This document shows positions 1-4,742 of a stretch of DNA of 5,036 bases, piece by piece. Origin of the DNA: Clostridia bacterium (GTDB lineage: Bacteria; Bacillota; Clostridia; Oscillospirales; Butyricicoccaceae); NCBI GenBank assembly GCA_017407765.1, contig JAFQVZ010000144.1, forward strand, positions 1 to 5,036, written 5' to 3'. Under the pieces are notes generated by a model. The model ran no database searches, had not been told where the DNA came from, and saw only the letters and a list, made by a program, of their open reading frames with translations. How positions within the stretch are numbered: position 1 is the stretch's first letter; each line of letters opens with the position of its first letter. The position numbers and the translations under genes are program-made.

Positions 1-612
1 CTTGCGCGTTCCTGCGGTATTGACCTCAAGAGCAATATTTTTCTCCACACATTTTTCAAGTATGGGCACAATAAGGCTCTTATATCCGGAAAGATCGGGT
101 TTAGCTTTGAAAGCGCCGTCCATCACCCTTATAGGATAGTCTAAGTGAGCAAGAATATCAAAATCACAGCTGTCGACCATCAGATTCATCTCGTGAAAAT
201 ACTCTTCGAATACGCTGTCGCAATCGGCCTGATCCCGATACTTCATATCATATATCGAAGACGGCGTTCTTCTAAGGTCGTGAATAGATCCAATAACAAC
301 ATCATAATCGTCAGCAGCCATGACCTTTCCATACTCATCCATATCATAATGAGGCTGCCCGAGCTCAATACCCTTCAGTATCTTAAGCCTTCCTCCGAAA
401 AGCCCCTTCATACGTTCTACCGACTCGAGCCTTTCTTTCCTGAATCTATTATAATAGTTGTATTTACGGTCAGTAAAAAAATCATAATGTTCAGTTATTG
501 CCAGCACAGCCACGCCCTCTTTAACTGCATCGCTGCAAAGGTCAAACGGCAGGACCCGACCATCGAAAGAAAAAACGGTATGGGTATGCATATCACAGGC
601 AGGTATTATCAT
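1..612 (-). CDS. PHP-domain phosphoesterase, histidinol-phosphatase (HisJ)-like, C-terminus cut by window edge
   Basis: The minus-strand frame is open from an ATG at 612 to base 1, giving 204 residues with no stop, so the C-terminus lies outside the window. The start is supported by GGAGG at 618-622, five bases upstream. PHP metal-site motifs appear in order: HTHT with H9 and H11 followed by S15 and D17, TEHYD with E41, H42 and D44, GIELG with E83, GSIHD with H111, AHLD with H156 and D158, and EVNTAG with E196. Such enzymes use a metal cluster to hydrolyse phosphomonoesters in the cytoplasm. HisJ-type members convert histidinol phosphate to histidinol in histidine synthesis and are about 260-280 residues, so roughly 60-75 residues should be missing. 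Family membership is secure. The substrate is inferred, because other PHP phosphatases share these motifs and no his gene is visible. The gene is divergent from the DUF378 gene, separated by 91 bases in which I see no convincing promoter. Confidence 0.85.
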   Translation of the reverse strand, partial: MIIPACDMHTHTVFSFDGRVLPFDLCSDAVKEGVAVLAITEHYDFFTDRKYNYYNRFRKERLESVERMKGLFGGRLKILKGIELGQPHYDMDEYGKVMAADDYDVVIGSIHDLRRTPSSIYDMKYRDQADCDSVFEEYFHEMNLMVDSCDFDILAHLDYPIRVMDGAFKAKPDLSGYKSLIVPILEKCVEKNIALEVNTAGTRK

Positions 613-703
613 TCTTACCTCCGCAAAACATTAATATATAAATAATTACGTTCTCCCTCGGGCATAATATGGCTATCCTACTAATATAAAGGGAGATTTA
701 TTT

Positions 704-904
704 ATGATGATCACTAAACTCGCATTGATACTCACTATCGTTGGCGCCATCAACTGGGGCAGCATCGGCCTCTTCACCTTTGACATCGTGGGATGGCTGT
801 TCGGAGGTCAGCAGGCCTTGCTGAGCAGAATAGTTTTTACCCTTGTCGGCGCTGCCGGCCTGTGGTGTATCTCTCTGCTTTTTGACGACAGTCATTCCGC
901 ATGA
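704..904 (+). CDS. DUF378 family small membrane protein (YuzA-like)
   Basis: This 66-residue protein has two hydrophobic segments, roughly residues 6-25 and 43-60. It carries the family pattern: GAINWG at 14-19, GLFTFD at 22-27, then LSRI at 40-43 and LVGAAGLW at 47-54. This matches DUF378, a family of short two-helix inner-membrane proteins of unknown function, and the length is normal for it. Two ATG codons are adjacent at 704 and 707. GGGAG at 691-695 lies 8 bases from the first and 11 from the second, so the first is preferred. It stands alone between a divergent PHP gene and a convergent dCMP deaminase gene, so context gives no functional clue. The overlapping minus-strand frame is a shadow, since the conserved family pattern lies on the plus strand. 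Confidence 0.85.
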   Translation: MMITKLALILTIVGAINWGSIGLFTFDIVGWLFGGQQALLSRIVFTLVGAAGLWCISLLFDDSHSA

Positions 905-978
905 CCTTGAACAAGCCATCGCTCTGTGATAAAATATCTGCTGACCGTCAGAGGCAAGTGAGAAATCTATAACTATTC

Positions 979-1001
979 AAAGCAGGCCATGTGTCTGCTT
1001 T
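979..1001. terminator. possible weak bidirectional hairpin between convergent genes
   Basis: AAAGCAG at 979-985 and CTGCTTT at 995-1001 form a perfect 7-bp inverted repeat around a 9-base loop. It lies between the stop of the DUF378 gene and the stop of the convergent dCMP deaminase gene, where a shared terminator would be expected. The T-run after the stem is only three bases and is followed by mixed sequence on either strand, so a functional intrinsic terminator is uncertain. Confidence 0.35.
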
Positions 1002-1010
1002 ACATATTAA

Positions 1011-1508
1011 TCAATAAGTTCCTTTGAGCTGCTCCTCAGGCAGAGTATCATCCTGATCAATATAGTCCTGAACATTATGTATCGTATACTCATCCTTGCT
1101 GTTGCGGATAACAACACGCTCGATGCCGGCATTTATTATCATTCGTCGGCACATATTGCAGGGGCTTGCATCGGGAACCAGCTCGCCGGTTTTGGAATTG
1201 CACATAGCGAGATAAAGAGTTGCGCCGATCATTTCATTTCTGGGAGCTGCAATGATCGCGTTCTGCTCTGCATGAACACTGCGGCAGAGCTCATAGCGCT
1301 GACCTCTGGGAATACCCAGCTTTTCACGGCGGCATTCGCCCAGATCACAGCAGTTGGCGCGGCCGCGGGGAGCTCCGTTATAGCCGGTGGAAATGATCTC
1401 GTCGTTCTTTACGATTACTGCGCCTACATTGTTTCTCAGACATGTGGCACGCTCGAGTATCGTCTGAGCGATATCGAGATAATAATTATGCTTGTCTCTT
1501 CTCGTCAT
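1011..1508 (-). CDS. dCMP deaminase family protein (ComEB-like)
   Basis: This 165-residue protein belongs to the zinc-dependent cytidine/deoxycytidylate deaminase fold. H79 and E81 of the HAEQNAII motif give one zinc ligand and the catalytic proton shuttle. C117 and C120 of the PCNMC motif supply the other two ligands, followed by the family-typical MIINAGI. Upstream, CLRNNVGAVIV at 23-33 and GYNGAPRG at 42-49 are typical of dCMP deaminases, and cysteines at 53, 54, 59 and 75 match the cysteine-rich segment before HAE. The expected reaction is deamination of dCMP to dUMP, feeding thymidylate synthesis in the cytoplasm; B. subtilis ComEB is a known relative. The ATG at 1508 is preceded by AAAGG at 1516-1520, seven bases upstream. 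The gene lies 39 bases after the ABC ATPase stop and may be cotranscribed with it, perhaps with an extra promoter of its own. The plus-strand frame here is a shadow. Confidence 0.92.
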   Translation of the reverse strand: MTRRDKHNYYLDIAQTILERATCLRNNVGAVIVKNDEIISTGYNGAPRGRANCCDLGECRREKLGIPRGQRYELCRSVHAEQNAIIAAPRNEMIGATLYLAMCNSKTGELVPDASPCNMCRRMIINAGIERVVIRNSKDEYTIHNVQDYIDQDDTLPEEQLKGTY

Positions 1509-1532
1509 AATGTTTCCTTTCTATATACATAT

Positions 1533-1564
1533 ATTATAATGTAATTACTACAGTATCATTTCAA
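1533..1564 (-). promoter_or_regulatory. possible promoter for the dCMP deaminase gene
   Basis: On the minus strand a perfect TATAAT lies at 1533-1538 in the short gap upstream of the deaminase start. The only -35-like box is TTGAAA at 1559-1564, giving a 20-base spacer, longer than ideal. Using the overlapping CATTAT at 1536-1541 instead gives 17 bases. It overlaps the end of the ABC ATPase gene. It may add deaminase expression independent of the ATPase, but AT-rich gaps produce such matches by chance. Confidence 0.3.
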
Positions 1565-2216
1565 GCCTGCCATCGTGCATTACGGCACGGCTTTTTGCCA
1601 GAGAAGCTATTCTGCTGTTGTGAGTTATCAGCAGTATGGAAACGCCCTCTTCATTAAGCTGCGTCAGGATGTCCATGACCTCAGATGCCGCACGCCTGTC
1701 GAGGCTGCCGGTAGGTTCGTCGGCCAATATCAGCGGCGTTCTGCATGCTATCACCCTGGCAACAGCCACTCTCTGCTGCTGCCCGCCCGAAAGTCTTCCG
1801 GGGCGATGATTGATTCTGTCGGCAAGCCCTACAGCTCCAAGCGCCTTTACGGCAGCTTCCCGCCTTTCACATATATCCATTTTCCGCAGCGCAAGAGGCA
1901 GCATGACATTCTCCAGCGCCGACATGGACGGGATCAGGTTGAATCCCTGAAAAATAAACCCAAGCGATCTGTTCCTCAGCTCACTGACTTTGTTTTCCGA
2001 AAGAGCAGATACATCTCTGCCATCCAGCAGAAACCTTCCGCCGTCCTGATGTGTAAGACAACCGACAATATTCATAAGAGTGGTTTTTCCGCTCCCCGAG
2101 CTGCCTGTCACCGAAAGGAATCCTCCCTTCTCAAGGTGAAAAGACACGCCCTTAAGGGCTTCCACCGGTCGTTTCTCATCCATGTAGGTTTTAGTAATAT
2201 TTTCAAATAGGACCAA
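1548..2216 (-). CDS. ABC transporter ATP-binding protein, MacB/LolD/FtsE-like, without adjacent permease
   Basis: This 222-residue protein is a complete ABC nucleotide-binding domain. It has Walker A GSSGSGKT at 38-45, Q-loop Q90 in IFQGFNL, signature LSGGQ at 142-146, Walker B LILADE at 162-167, D-loop SLD at 171-173 and the switch histidine H199. The overall pattern (VEALKGVSF early, FIFQGFNLIP, ADEPTGSLD) is that of the MacB/LolD/FtsE group, whose ATPases drive FtsX-like permeases in lipoprotein extraction, peptide or antibiotic export, or division. The length is normal. The start is TTG at 2214-2216, preceded by AGGAG eight bases upstream; the next ATG at residue 12 would remove the first beta strand. 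No permease gene is next to it: downstream is dCMP deaminase, upstream a divergent CDF exporter. It could serve a permease encoded elsewhere or act in a non-transport role, and its substrate cannot be assigned. Confidence 0.92.
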   Translation of the reverse strand: MVLFENITKTYMDEKRPVEALKGVSFHLEKGGFLSVTGSSGSGKTTLMNIVGCLTHQDGGRFLLDGRDVSALSENKVSELRNRSLGFIFQGFNLIPSMSALENVMLPLALRKMDICERREAAVKALGAVGLADRINHRPGRLSGGQQQRVAVARVIACRTPLILADEPTGSLDRRAASEVMDILTQLNEEGVSILLITHNSRIASLAKSRAVMHDGRLEMIL

Positions 2217-2221
2217 CCGAG

Positions 2222-2231
2222 CCTCTCCTTT
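2222..2231 (-). promoter_or_regulatory. ribosome binding site that fixes the TTG start of the ABC ATPase
   Basis: The minus-strand sequence AAAGGAGAGG contains AGGAG at 2225-2229, eight bases before TTG at 2214-2216. No ATG or GTG in this frame has comparable spacing, so the site is the main reason for choosing TTG. The predicted transcript start lies close to its 5' edge, implying a very short untranslated leader. Confidence 0.7.
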
Positions 2232-2237
2232 GTTTCA

Positions 2238-2266
2238 ATTATACCTTCTATCAGTCTTTATTTCAA
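2238..2266 (-). promoter_or_regulatory. sigma-A-type promoter for the ABC ATPase / dCMP deaminase pair
   Basis: On the minus strand TTGAAA (2261-2266) and a perfect TATAAT (2238-2243) are separated by exactly 17 bases. Transcription would begin near 2231, about 15 bases before the TTG start. The boxes sit in the 79-base divergent region shared with the CDF gene. I could not find an equally good promoter for the CDF gene on the opposite strand; TATACA at 2278-2283 is too close to its start codon to be convincing. Confidence 0.65.
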
Positions 2267-2295
2267 TTTCAAATCTATATACAACGAGGTAAAAA

Positions 2296-3462
2296 ATGAC
2301 AGAGTTACTTATCCGTACGTTTATAAAAGACAGTCATCTCACCGGAGATCCCCACGTCAGGCAAAAATACGGCCTTCTGGGAAGCGCTGTAGGAATTGCC
2401 ATGAATCTTCTTCTTTTTGCAGCCAAGTTCTTTGCGGGACTTCTCAGCGGCTCTATCGCCATTATGGCCGATGCCTTCAACAACCTTTCCGACGCCGGTT
2501 CGTCGGTGGTCACCCTCATCGGCTTCAAAATGGCCACGCAGAAGCCCGACAAGGATCATCCCTTCGGACACGGAAGGATAGAATATCTCTCGGGGCTCTT
2601 TGTTTCAATGGCCATCCTGCTTATGGGCTTCGAACTGGGCAAAAGCTCTATAGAGCAGATCCTGTCACCGTCGCCCGTCGATTTCAGCATGATATCATGC
2701 GCGATCCTCGCCTTCTCCGTCATTGCAAAAATGTTTCTGTATTTCTTCAACAGAAAACTCGGCGATCTTATTAATTCGGTGTCGATGAAAGCATACGCAT
2801 CCGACAGTATGGGAGATGCCATAGCAACTTCGGCTGTTCTTGCAGGTTCGATAGTTTCCCGTTTTTCCGGCGCAAATATAGACGGATTTCTGGGCACAGC
2901 CGTCGCTGTCCTCATTCTCCGCGCAGGCTGGAACGCCGCCAAAGACACCATAACCCCTCTGCTCGGCACCTCTCCCGACCCGGACTTCGTGCATAACGTT
3001 GCCTCCACCGTCCTCGAGCACCACGAAGTCATTGGCATCCACGACCTTATCGTCCACGACTACGGCCCCGGCAGACTTATGATCTCCCTTCACGCCGAGG
3101 TCGACTGCACTGTCGATATCCTGACCATCCACGATGCCATTGATAATATCGAGCGCGAGCTCGCCGACAAATATGGCTGCCAGGCAGTTATACATATGGA
3201 TCCCATAGACTGCGACGATGCCAAGACAGCCGAAATGAAATATAAGGTCGCGCAGCTCGCAGCCGCCATCGACCCCGGCATCACCATCCATGACTTCCGA
3301 ATCGTCTCGGGCCCTTCGCATACAAACCTGATCTTTGATATAGTATTGCCCCTTGAATCACGTCTTACTCCCAAAGAAGCAAAAGCTTCTATAGAAAGAG
3401 CCGTCACCGTCCTCGACGGCCCCTGCTATGCCGTAGTCACCGTTGACAGGCCTTATATGTAA
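2296..3462 (+). CDS. cation diffusion facilitator (CDF) metal exporter, long form, possibly Mn2+ (MntE-like)
   Basis: This 388-residue membrane protein has the CDF layout: about six hydrophobic segments (roughly 27-47, 54-77, 98-118, 130-150, 172-190, 195-210) followed by a cytoplasmic domain. The signature HPFGHGRIEYLSGL is at 88-101. Helix 2 carries N62 and D66 in DAFNNLSDAGSS. Helix 5 carries D170 and D174 in AYASDSMGD, where zinc exporters such as E. coli FieF (YiiP) have H153 and D157. Loss of that His and Asn in place of the first Asp resemble Mn2+ exporters, as I recall for S. pneumoniae MntE, which is also near 390 residues. The first cytoplasmic domain (about 230-303) has H249, H266, H279 and H300; a second similar-looking segment (about 313-386) follows. 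These exporters use the proton gradient to expel divalent metals. GAGG at 2286-2289 lies six bases before the ATG. Family is secure; the metal is inference. It is monocistronic, ending at a strong terminator. Confidence 0.9.
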   Translation: MTELLIRTFIKDSHLTGDPHVRQKYGLLGSAVGIAMNLLLFAAKFFAGLLSGSIAIMADAFNNLSDAGSSVVTLIGFKMATQKPDKDHPFGHGRIEYLSGLFVSMAILLMGFELGKSSIEQILSPSPVDFSMISCAILAFSVIAKMFLYFFNRKLGDLINSVSMKAYASDSMGDAIATSAVLAGSIVSRFSGANIDGFLGTAVAVLILRAGWNAAKDTITPLLGTSPDPDFVHNVASTVLEHHEVIGIHDLIVHDYGPGRLMISLHAEVDCTVDILTIHDAIDNIERELADKYGCQAVIHMDPIDCDDAKTAEMKYKVAQLAAAIDPGITIHDFRIVSGPSHTNLIFDIVLPLESRLTPKEAKASIERAVTVLDGPCYAVVTVDRPYM

Positions 3463-3475
3463 CGTAAAACTACAC

Positions 3476-3511
3476 AAAAAGCTGCCTTTTTCTTAAAAAA
3501 GGCAGCTTTTT
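3476..3511 (+). terminator. strong intrinsic terminator after the CDF gene
   Basis: Bases 3476-3491 and 3496-3511 form a perfect 16-bp inverted repeat around the loop CTTA. The core is GCTGCC pairing with GGCAGC, flanked by A and T runs. The T-tract at 3507-3511 follows the GC core, and the hairpin begins 13 bases after the CDF stop codon. The A-tract at 3476-3480 would make it usable from the other strand too, but no leftward gene approaches from the right. Confidence 0.93.
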
Positions 3512-3660
3512 ATTATGCTATTGCTTTATCGAATTATCTGCCAAAGTTTCATTTTCTTTAAAATTCTTGACTATGCGGCTTTTTTAGCTTAAAAAATGTT
3601 GCAGTTTATAACTTGTTCACAATTCGTTTGTATTTTTGTAACAAAATGCACAACTTCCTC
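3512..3660. other. AT-rich intergenic stretch with no gene
   Basis: No open frame with a ribosome binding site was found on either strand. A TTGACT at 3567-3572 is followed 17 bases later by TAAAAA at 3590-3595, a weak possible promoter. Bases 3580-3596 form an AT-only near-palindrome (six T, short centre, six A). Around 3613-3653 there are several TTGT and ACAA half-elements, one pair spaced like an 18-bp operator. The stretch is probably regulatory DNA for the DUF3100 operon. Confidence 0.5.
3636..3653. promoter_or_regulatory. tentative Rex-like operator
   Basis: The 18-base element TTGTAACAAAATGCACAA has TTGT and ACAA ends at the spacing of the Rex redox-sensor consensus (TTGTgAA-N4-TTcACAA or the clostridial TTGTTAA-N4-TTAACAA form). 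The right half matches CACAA well; the left half deviates at two or three positions. It ends seven bases before the -35 box of the DUF3100 promoter. AT-rich DNA yields such matches by chance, so this is only a candidate. Confidence 0.2.
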
Positions 3661-3689
3661 TTGTTGATTTTAGTTTTTTTGGTTATAAT
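3661..3689 (+). promoter_or_regulatory. promoter of the DUF3100 operon
   Basis: A perfect -10 box TATAAT lies at 3684-3689. Seventeen bases upstream is TTGTTG at 3661-3666, a weak -35 that keeps TTG. Transcription would start near 3696, leaving an untranslated leader of about 167 bases before the DUF3100 start codon. The weak -35 next to a possible operator would suit regulated expression. Confidence 0.65.
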
Positions 3690-3695
3690 CTATAC

Positions 3696-3862
3696 AACAA
3701 AATAAATAAAAGACAAAACTATATCATATATAAAGGATGTGGTCGATATGAAAGGTGCACACTTCTAATCGCGGTCTTCATTAAGTAATTGAGGCCGCGC
3801 AATCCCACGGCCTGTTAATCAGGCTCCCCGTTACAAGCTATGTTATACGAGAGGAGTACAAC
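3696..3862 (+). promoter_or_regulatory. structured 5' leader of the DUF3100 operon, type unrecognised
   Basis: After an A-rich start the leader holds a six-codon mini-ORF (3748-3768) and then two hairpins. Hairpin 1 pairs 3771-3780 with 3790-3798 (GCGGTCTTCA against TGAGGCCGC, with one G-U pair and one bulged T) around a 9-base loop. Hairpin 2 pairs GCCTG 3810-3814 with CAGGC 3820-3824 around TTAAT, extendable by a G-U pair. An alternative fold pairs ACGG 3807-3810 with CCGT 3828-3831, leaving CTCC 3824-3827 bulged. Neither hairpin is followed by a T-run, so simple terminator attenuation is unlikely; translational or Rho-linked control fits better. The leader ends with AGGAG at 3852-3856, six bases before the ATG. 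I do not recognise it as a known riboswitch, and the folds were made by eye. Confidence 0.5.
3748..3768 (+). CDS. six-codon candidate leader peptide (MKGAHF)
   Basis: ATG at 3748 opens a frame of six codons, MKGAHF, closed by TAA at 3766-3768. AAAGGA at 3732-3737 lies ten bases upstream, a usable Shine-Dalgarno sequence. The stop codon ends two bases before the 5' arm of hairpin 1, so a ribosome terminating or stalling here would cover that arm and prevent it from folding. That geometry is typical of regulatory leader peptides. The codons are not repetitive for one amino acid, so classic amino-acid attenuation is not indicated. After the TAA the same frame stays open for seven codons to a TGA at 3790-3792, probably by chance. 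The peptide could be a random mini-ORF; conservation in relatives would decide. Confidence 0.4.
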   Translation: MKGAHF

Positions 3863-4672
3863 ATGAAAGAATTCTTCAAAGACTGGAAGATCCACGTACT
3901 ATGTGGCATTATGGTTCTCGCTGCTGAGTTGATCGGCAAACACACCTTCACCTTTGGTCCCATTTCATTTACGCTGTATCCCATGCTTTTCGCAATTATG
4001 ATCGGCGTAGTTATCGGTATCTTCAAGGTAGTTCCCCGTGACATGATGGAAACTTCGGCTTCTTACATCACAATCGCGGTTCTCTTGCTCGGTGCCCGTT
4101 CGGCATCGACAATCGGCCCCAACCTCGGCCTCATTTTCTCGTCCGGTATTGCTCTGGTTCTCCAGAAGCTCGGTCATATCGGCACAGCGCTCCTGTCTAT
4201 CCCCGTTGGCGTCCTTATCTTCGGCATGGGCCGTTCGGTTGTCGGCGCAGGCTTCTCCATCTCCCGTGAGGGCTCGCTGATCATCGTCGGTGACCAGTAT
4301 GGTCTCGCATCTGAGGAAGGTCTCGGCGTCATGGGCGGTTATATCACAGGTACACTGATCGGTACTATCGTCTGCGGTATCAACTCTTCCATCTGGGTAA
4401 ACACAGGTCTGTTCCACCCCTATGCTCTGGCTATGGCTTCCGGCTGCGGCTCGGCATCCATGTTCAGTGCCAATATCGCACCTATTATGGAGGCATATCC
4501 TGCAATGGCTGAAGAACTTTATGCTCTCGGTTATTCTGCAAATACATTCGGCGGTATGGTTAATATCTATTACTGCCTGCTCCTTGCTCTGCCCCTTTCC
4601 AACTGGCTCTACAAAGTTCTGTGGAAAGTTCGCGGCGGCAAGAAAAAGGACCTCCAGCAGGCTGCCAAATAG
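3863..4672 (+). CDS. DUF3100 family integral membrane protein, putative transporter
   Basis: This 269-residue, strongly hydrophobic protein has about seven or eight membrane segments (roughly 10-25, 38-57, 66-78, 85-100, 108-123, 158-174, 184-200, 232-250) and a lysine-rich, probably cytoplasmic tail (KKK at 260-262). I recognise it as DUF3100 from the central pattern: GMGRSVVGAGFSISREGSL at 121-139, then DQYGL at 144-148, GLGVMGGYITGTLIGTI at 153-169 and FHPYALAMASG at 184-194. The function of the family is not established. The glycine-rich turns with charged R135 and E136 between hydrophobic stretches resemble small secondary transporters, which is inference. The start is fixed by AGGAG at 3852-3856 with a six-base spacer. 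Codons are largely of the preferred type (ATC, CTC, GGT, CGT), suggesting good expression. It follows a structured leader and precedes a second membrane protein by 70 bases, likely in one operon. Confidence 0.75.
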   Translation: MKEFFKDWKIHVLCGIMVLAAELIGKHTFTFGPISFTLYPMLFAIMIGVVIGIFKVVPRDMMETSASYITIAVLLLGARSASTIGPNLGLIFSSGIALVLQKLGHIGTALLSIPVGVLIFGMGRSVVGAGFSISREGSLIIVGDQYGLASEEGLGVMGGYITGTLIGTIVCGINSSIWVNTGLFHPYALAMASGCGSASMFSANIAPIMEAYPAMAEELYALGYSANTFGGMVNIYYCLLLALPLSNWLYKVLWKVRGGKKKDLQQAAK

Positions 4673-4742
4673 TTGTTTAATCTGATTTTCGGATAAACTC
4701 TGTTTAAAATTGCTTGCTTAACTATATTAGGAGGAAAAAACA

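Noticed and set aside
145..645. 166-residue plus-strand open frame
   Set aside because: It is antisense to the PHP phosphoesterase, whose motifs (HTHT, TEHYD, GSIHD, AHLD) are clear on the minus strand. The plus-strand translation shows no family pattern or ribosome binding site.
941..951. CTGACCGTCAG, a short palindrome after the DUF378 gene
   Set aside because: A 5-bp stem around one base cannot form a hairpin and is too short to argue for an operator without a second copy.
1077..1544. 155-residue plus-strand open frame
   Set aside because: It is antisense to the dCMP deaminase, which has complete zinc motifs; the plus-strand frame is a shadow.
1575..2210. 211-residue plus-strand open frame
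   Set aside because: It is antisense to the ABC ATPase, which carries Walker A, signature and Walker B motifs; composition is shadow-like.
2556..3321. Minus-strand open frames opposite the CDF gene
   Set aside because: They overlap each other and the well-supported CDF gene. They arise from its C-ending codons and lack ribosome binding sites.
3580..3596. AT-only near-palindrome (T6 and A6 arms) in the intergenic region
   Set aside because: It has no GC core and a three-base centre, so it is a poor terminator. It is better explained as low-complexity AT-rich DNA.
3840..3866. Eight-codon mini-ORF (MLYERSTT) whose TGA overlaps the DUF3100 ATG
   Set aside because: The ATGA overlap suggests translational coupling, but no Shine-Dalgarno sequence precedes the ATG at 3840 and the frame simply runs through the DUF3100 ribosome binding site. 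Chance is more likely.
3965..4417. 150-residue minus-strand open frame opposite the DUF3100 gene
   Set aside because: It is highly charged and rich in Asp, Glu and Cys, typical of antisense translation of a membrane protein gene; no ribosome binding site was seen.
4673..4700. Imperfect GTTTAATC / GATAAAC inverted repeat between the two membrane genes
   Set aside because: The stem is AT-rich, bulged and lacks a following T-tract, so it does not support a terminator splitting the operon.
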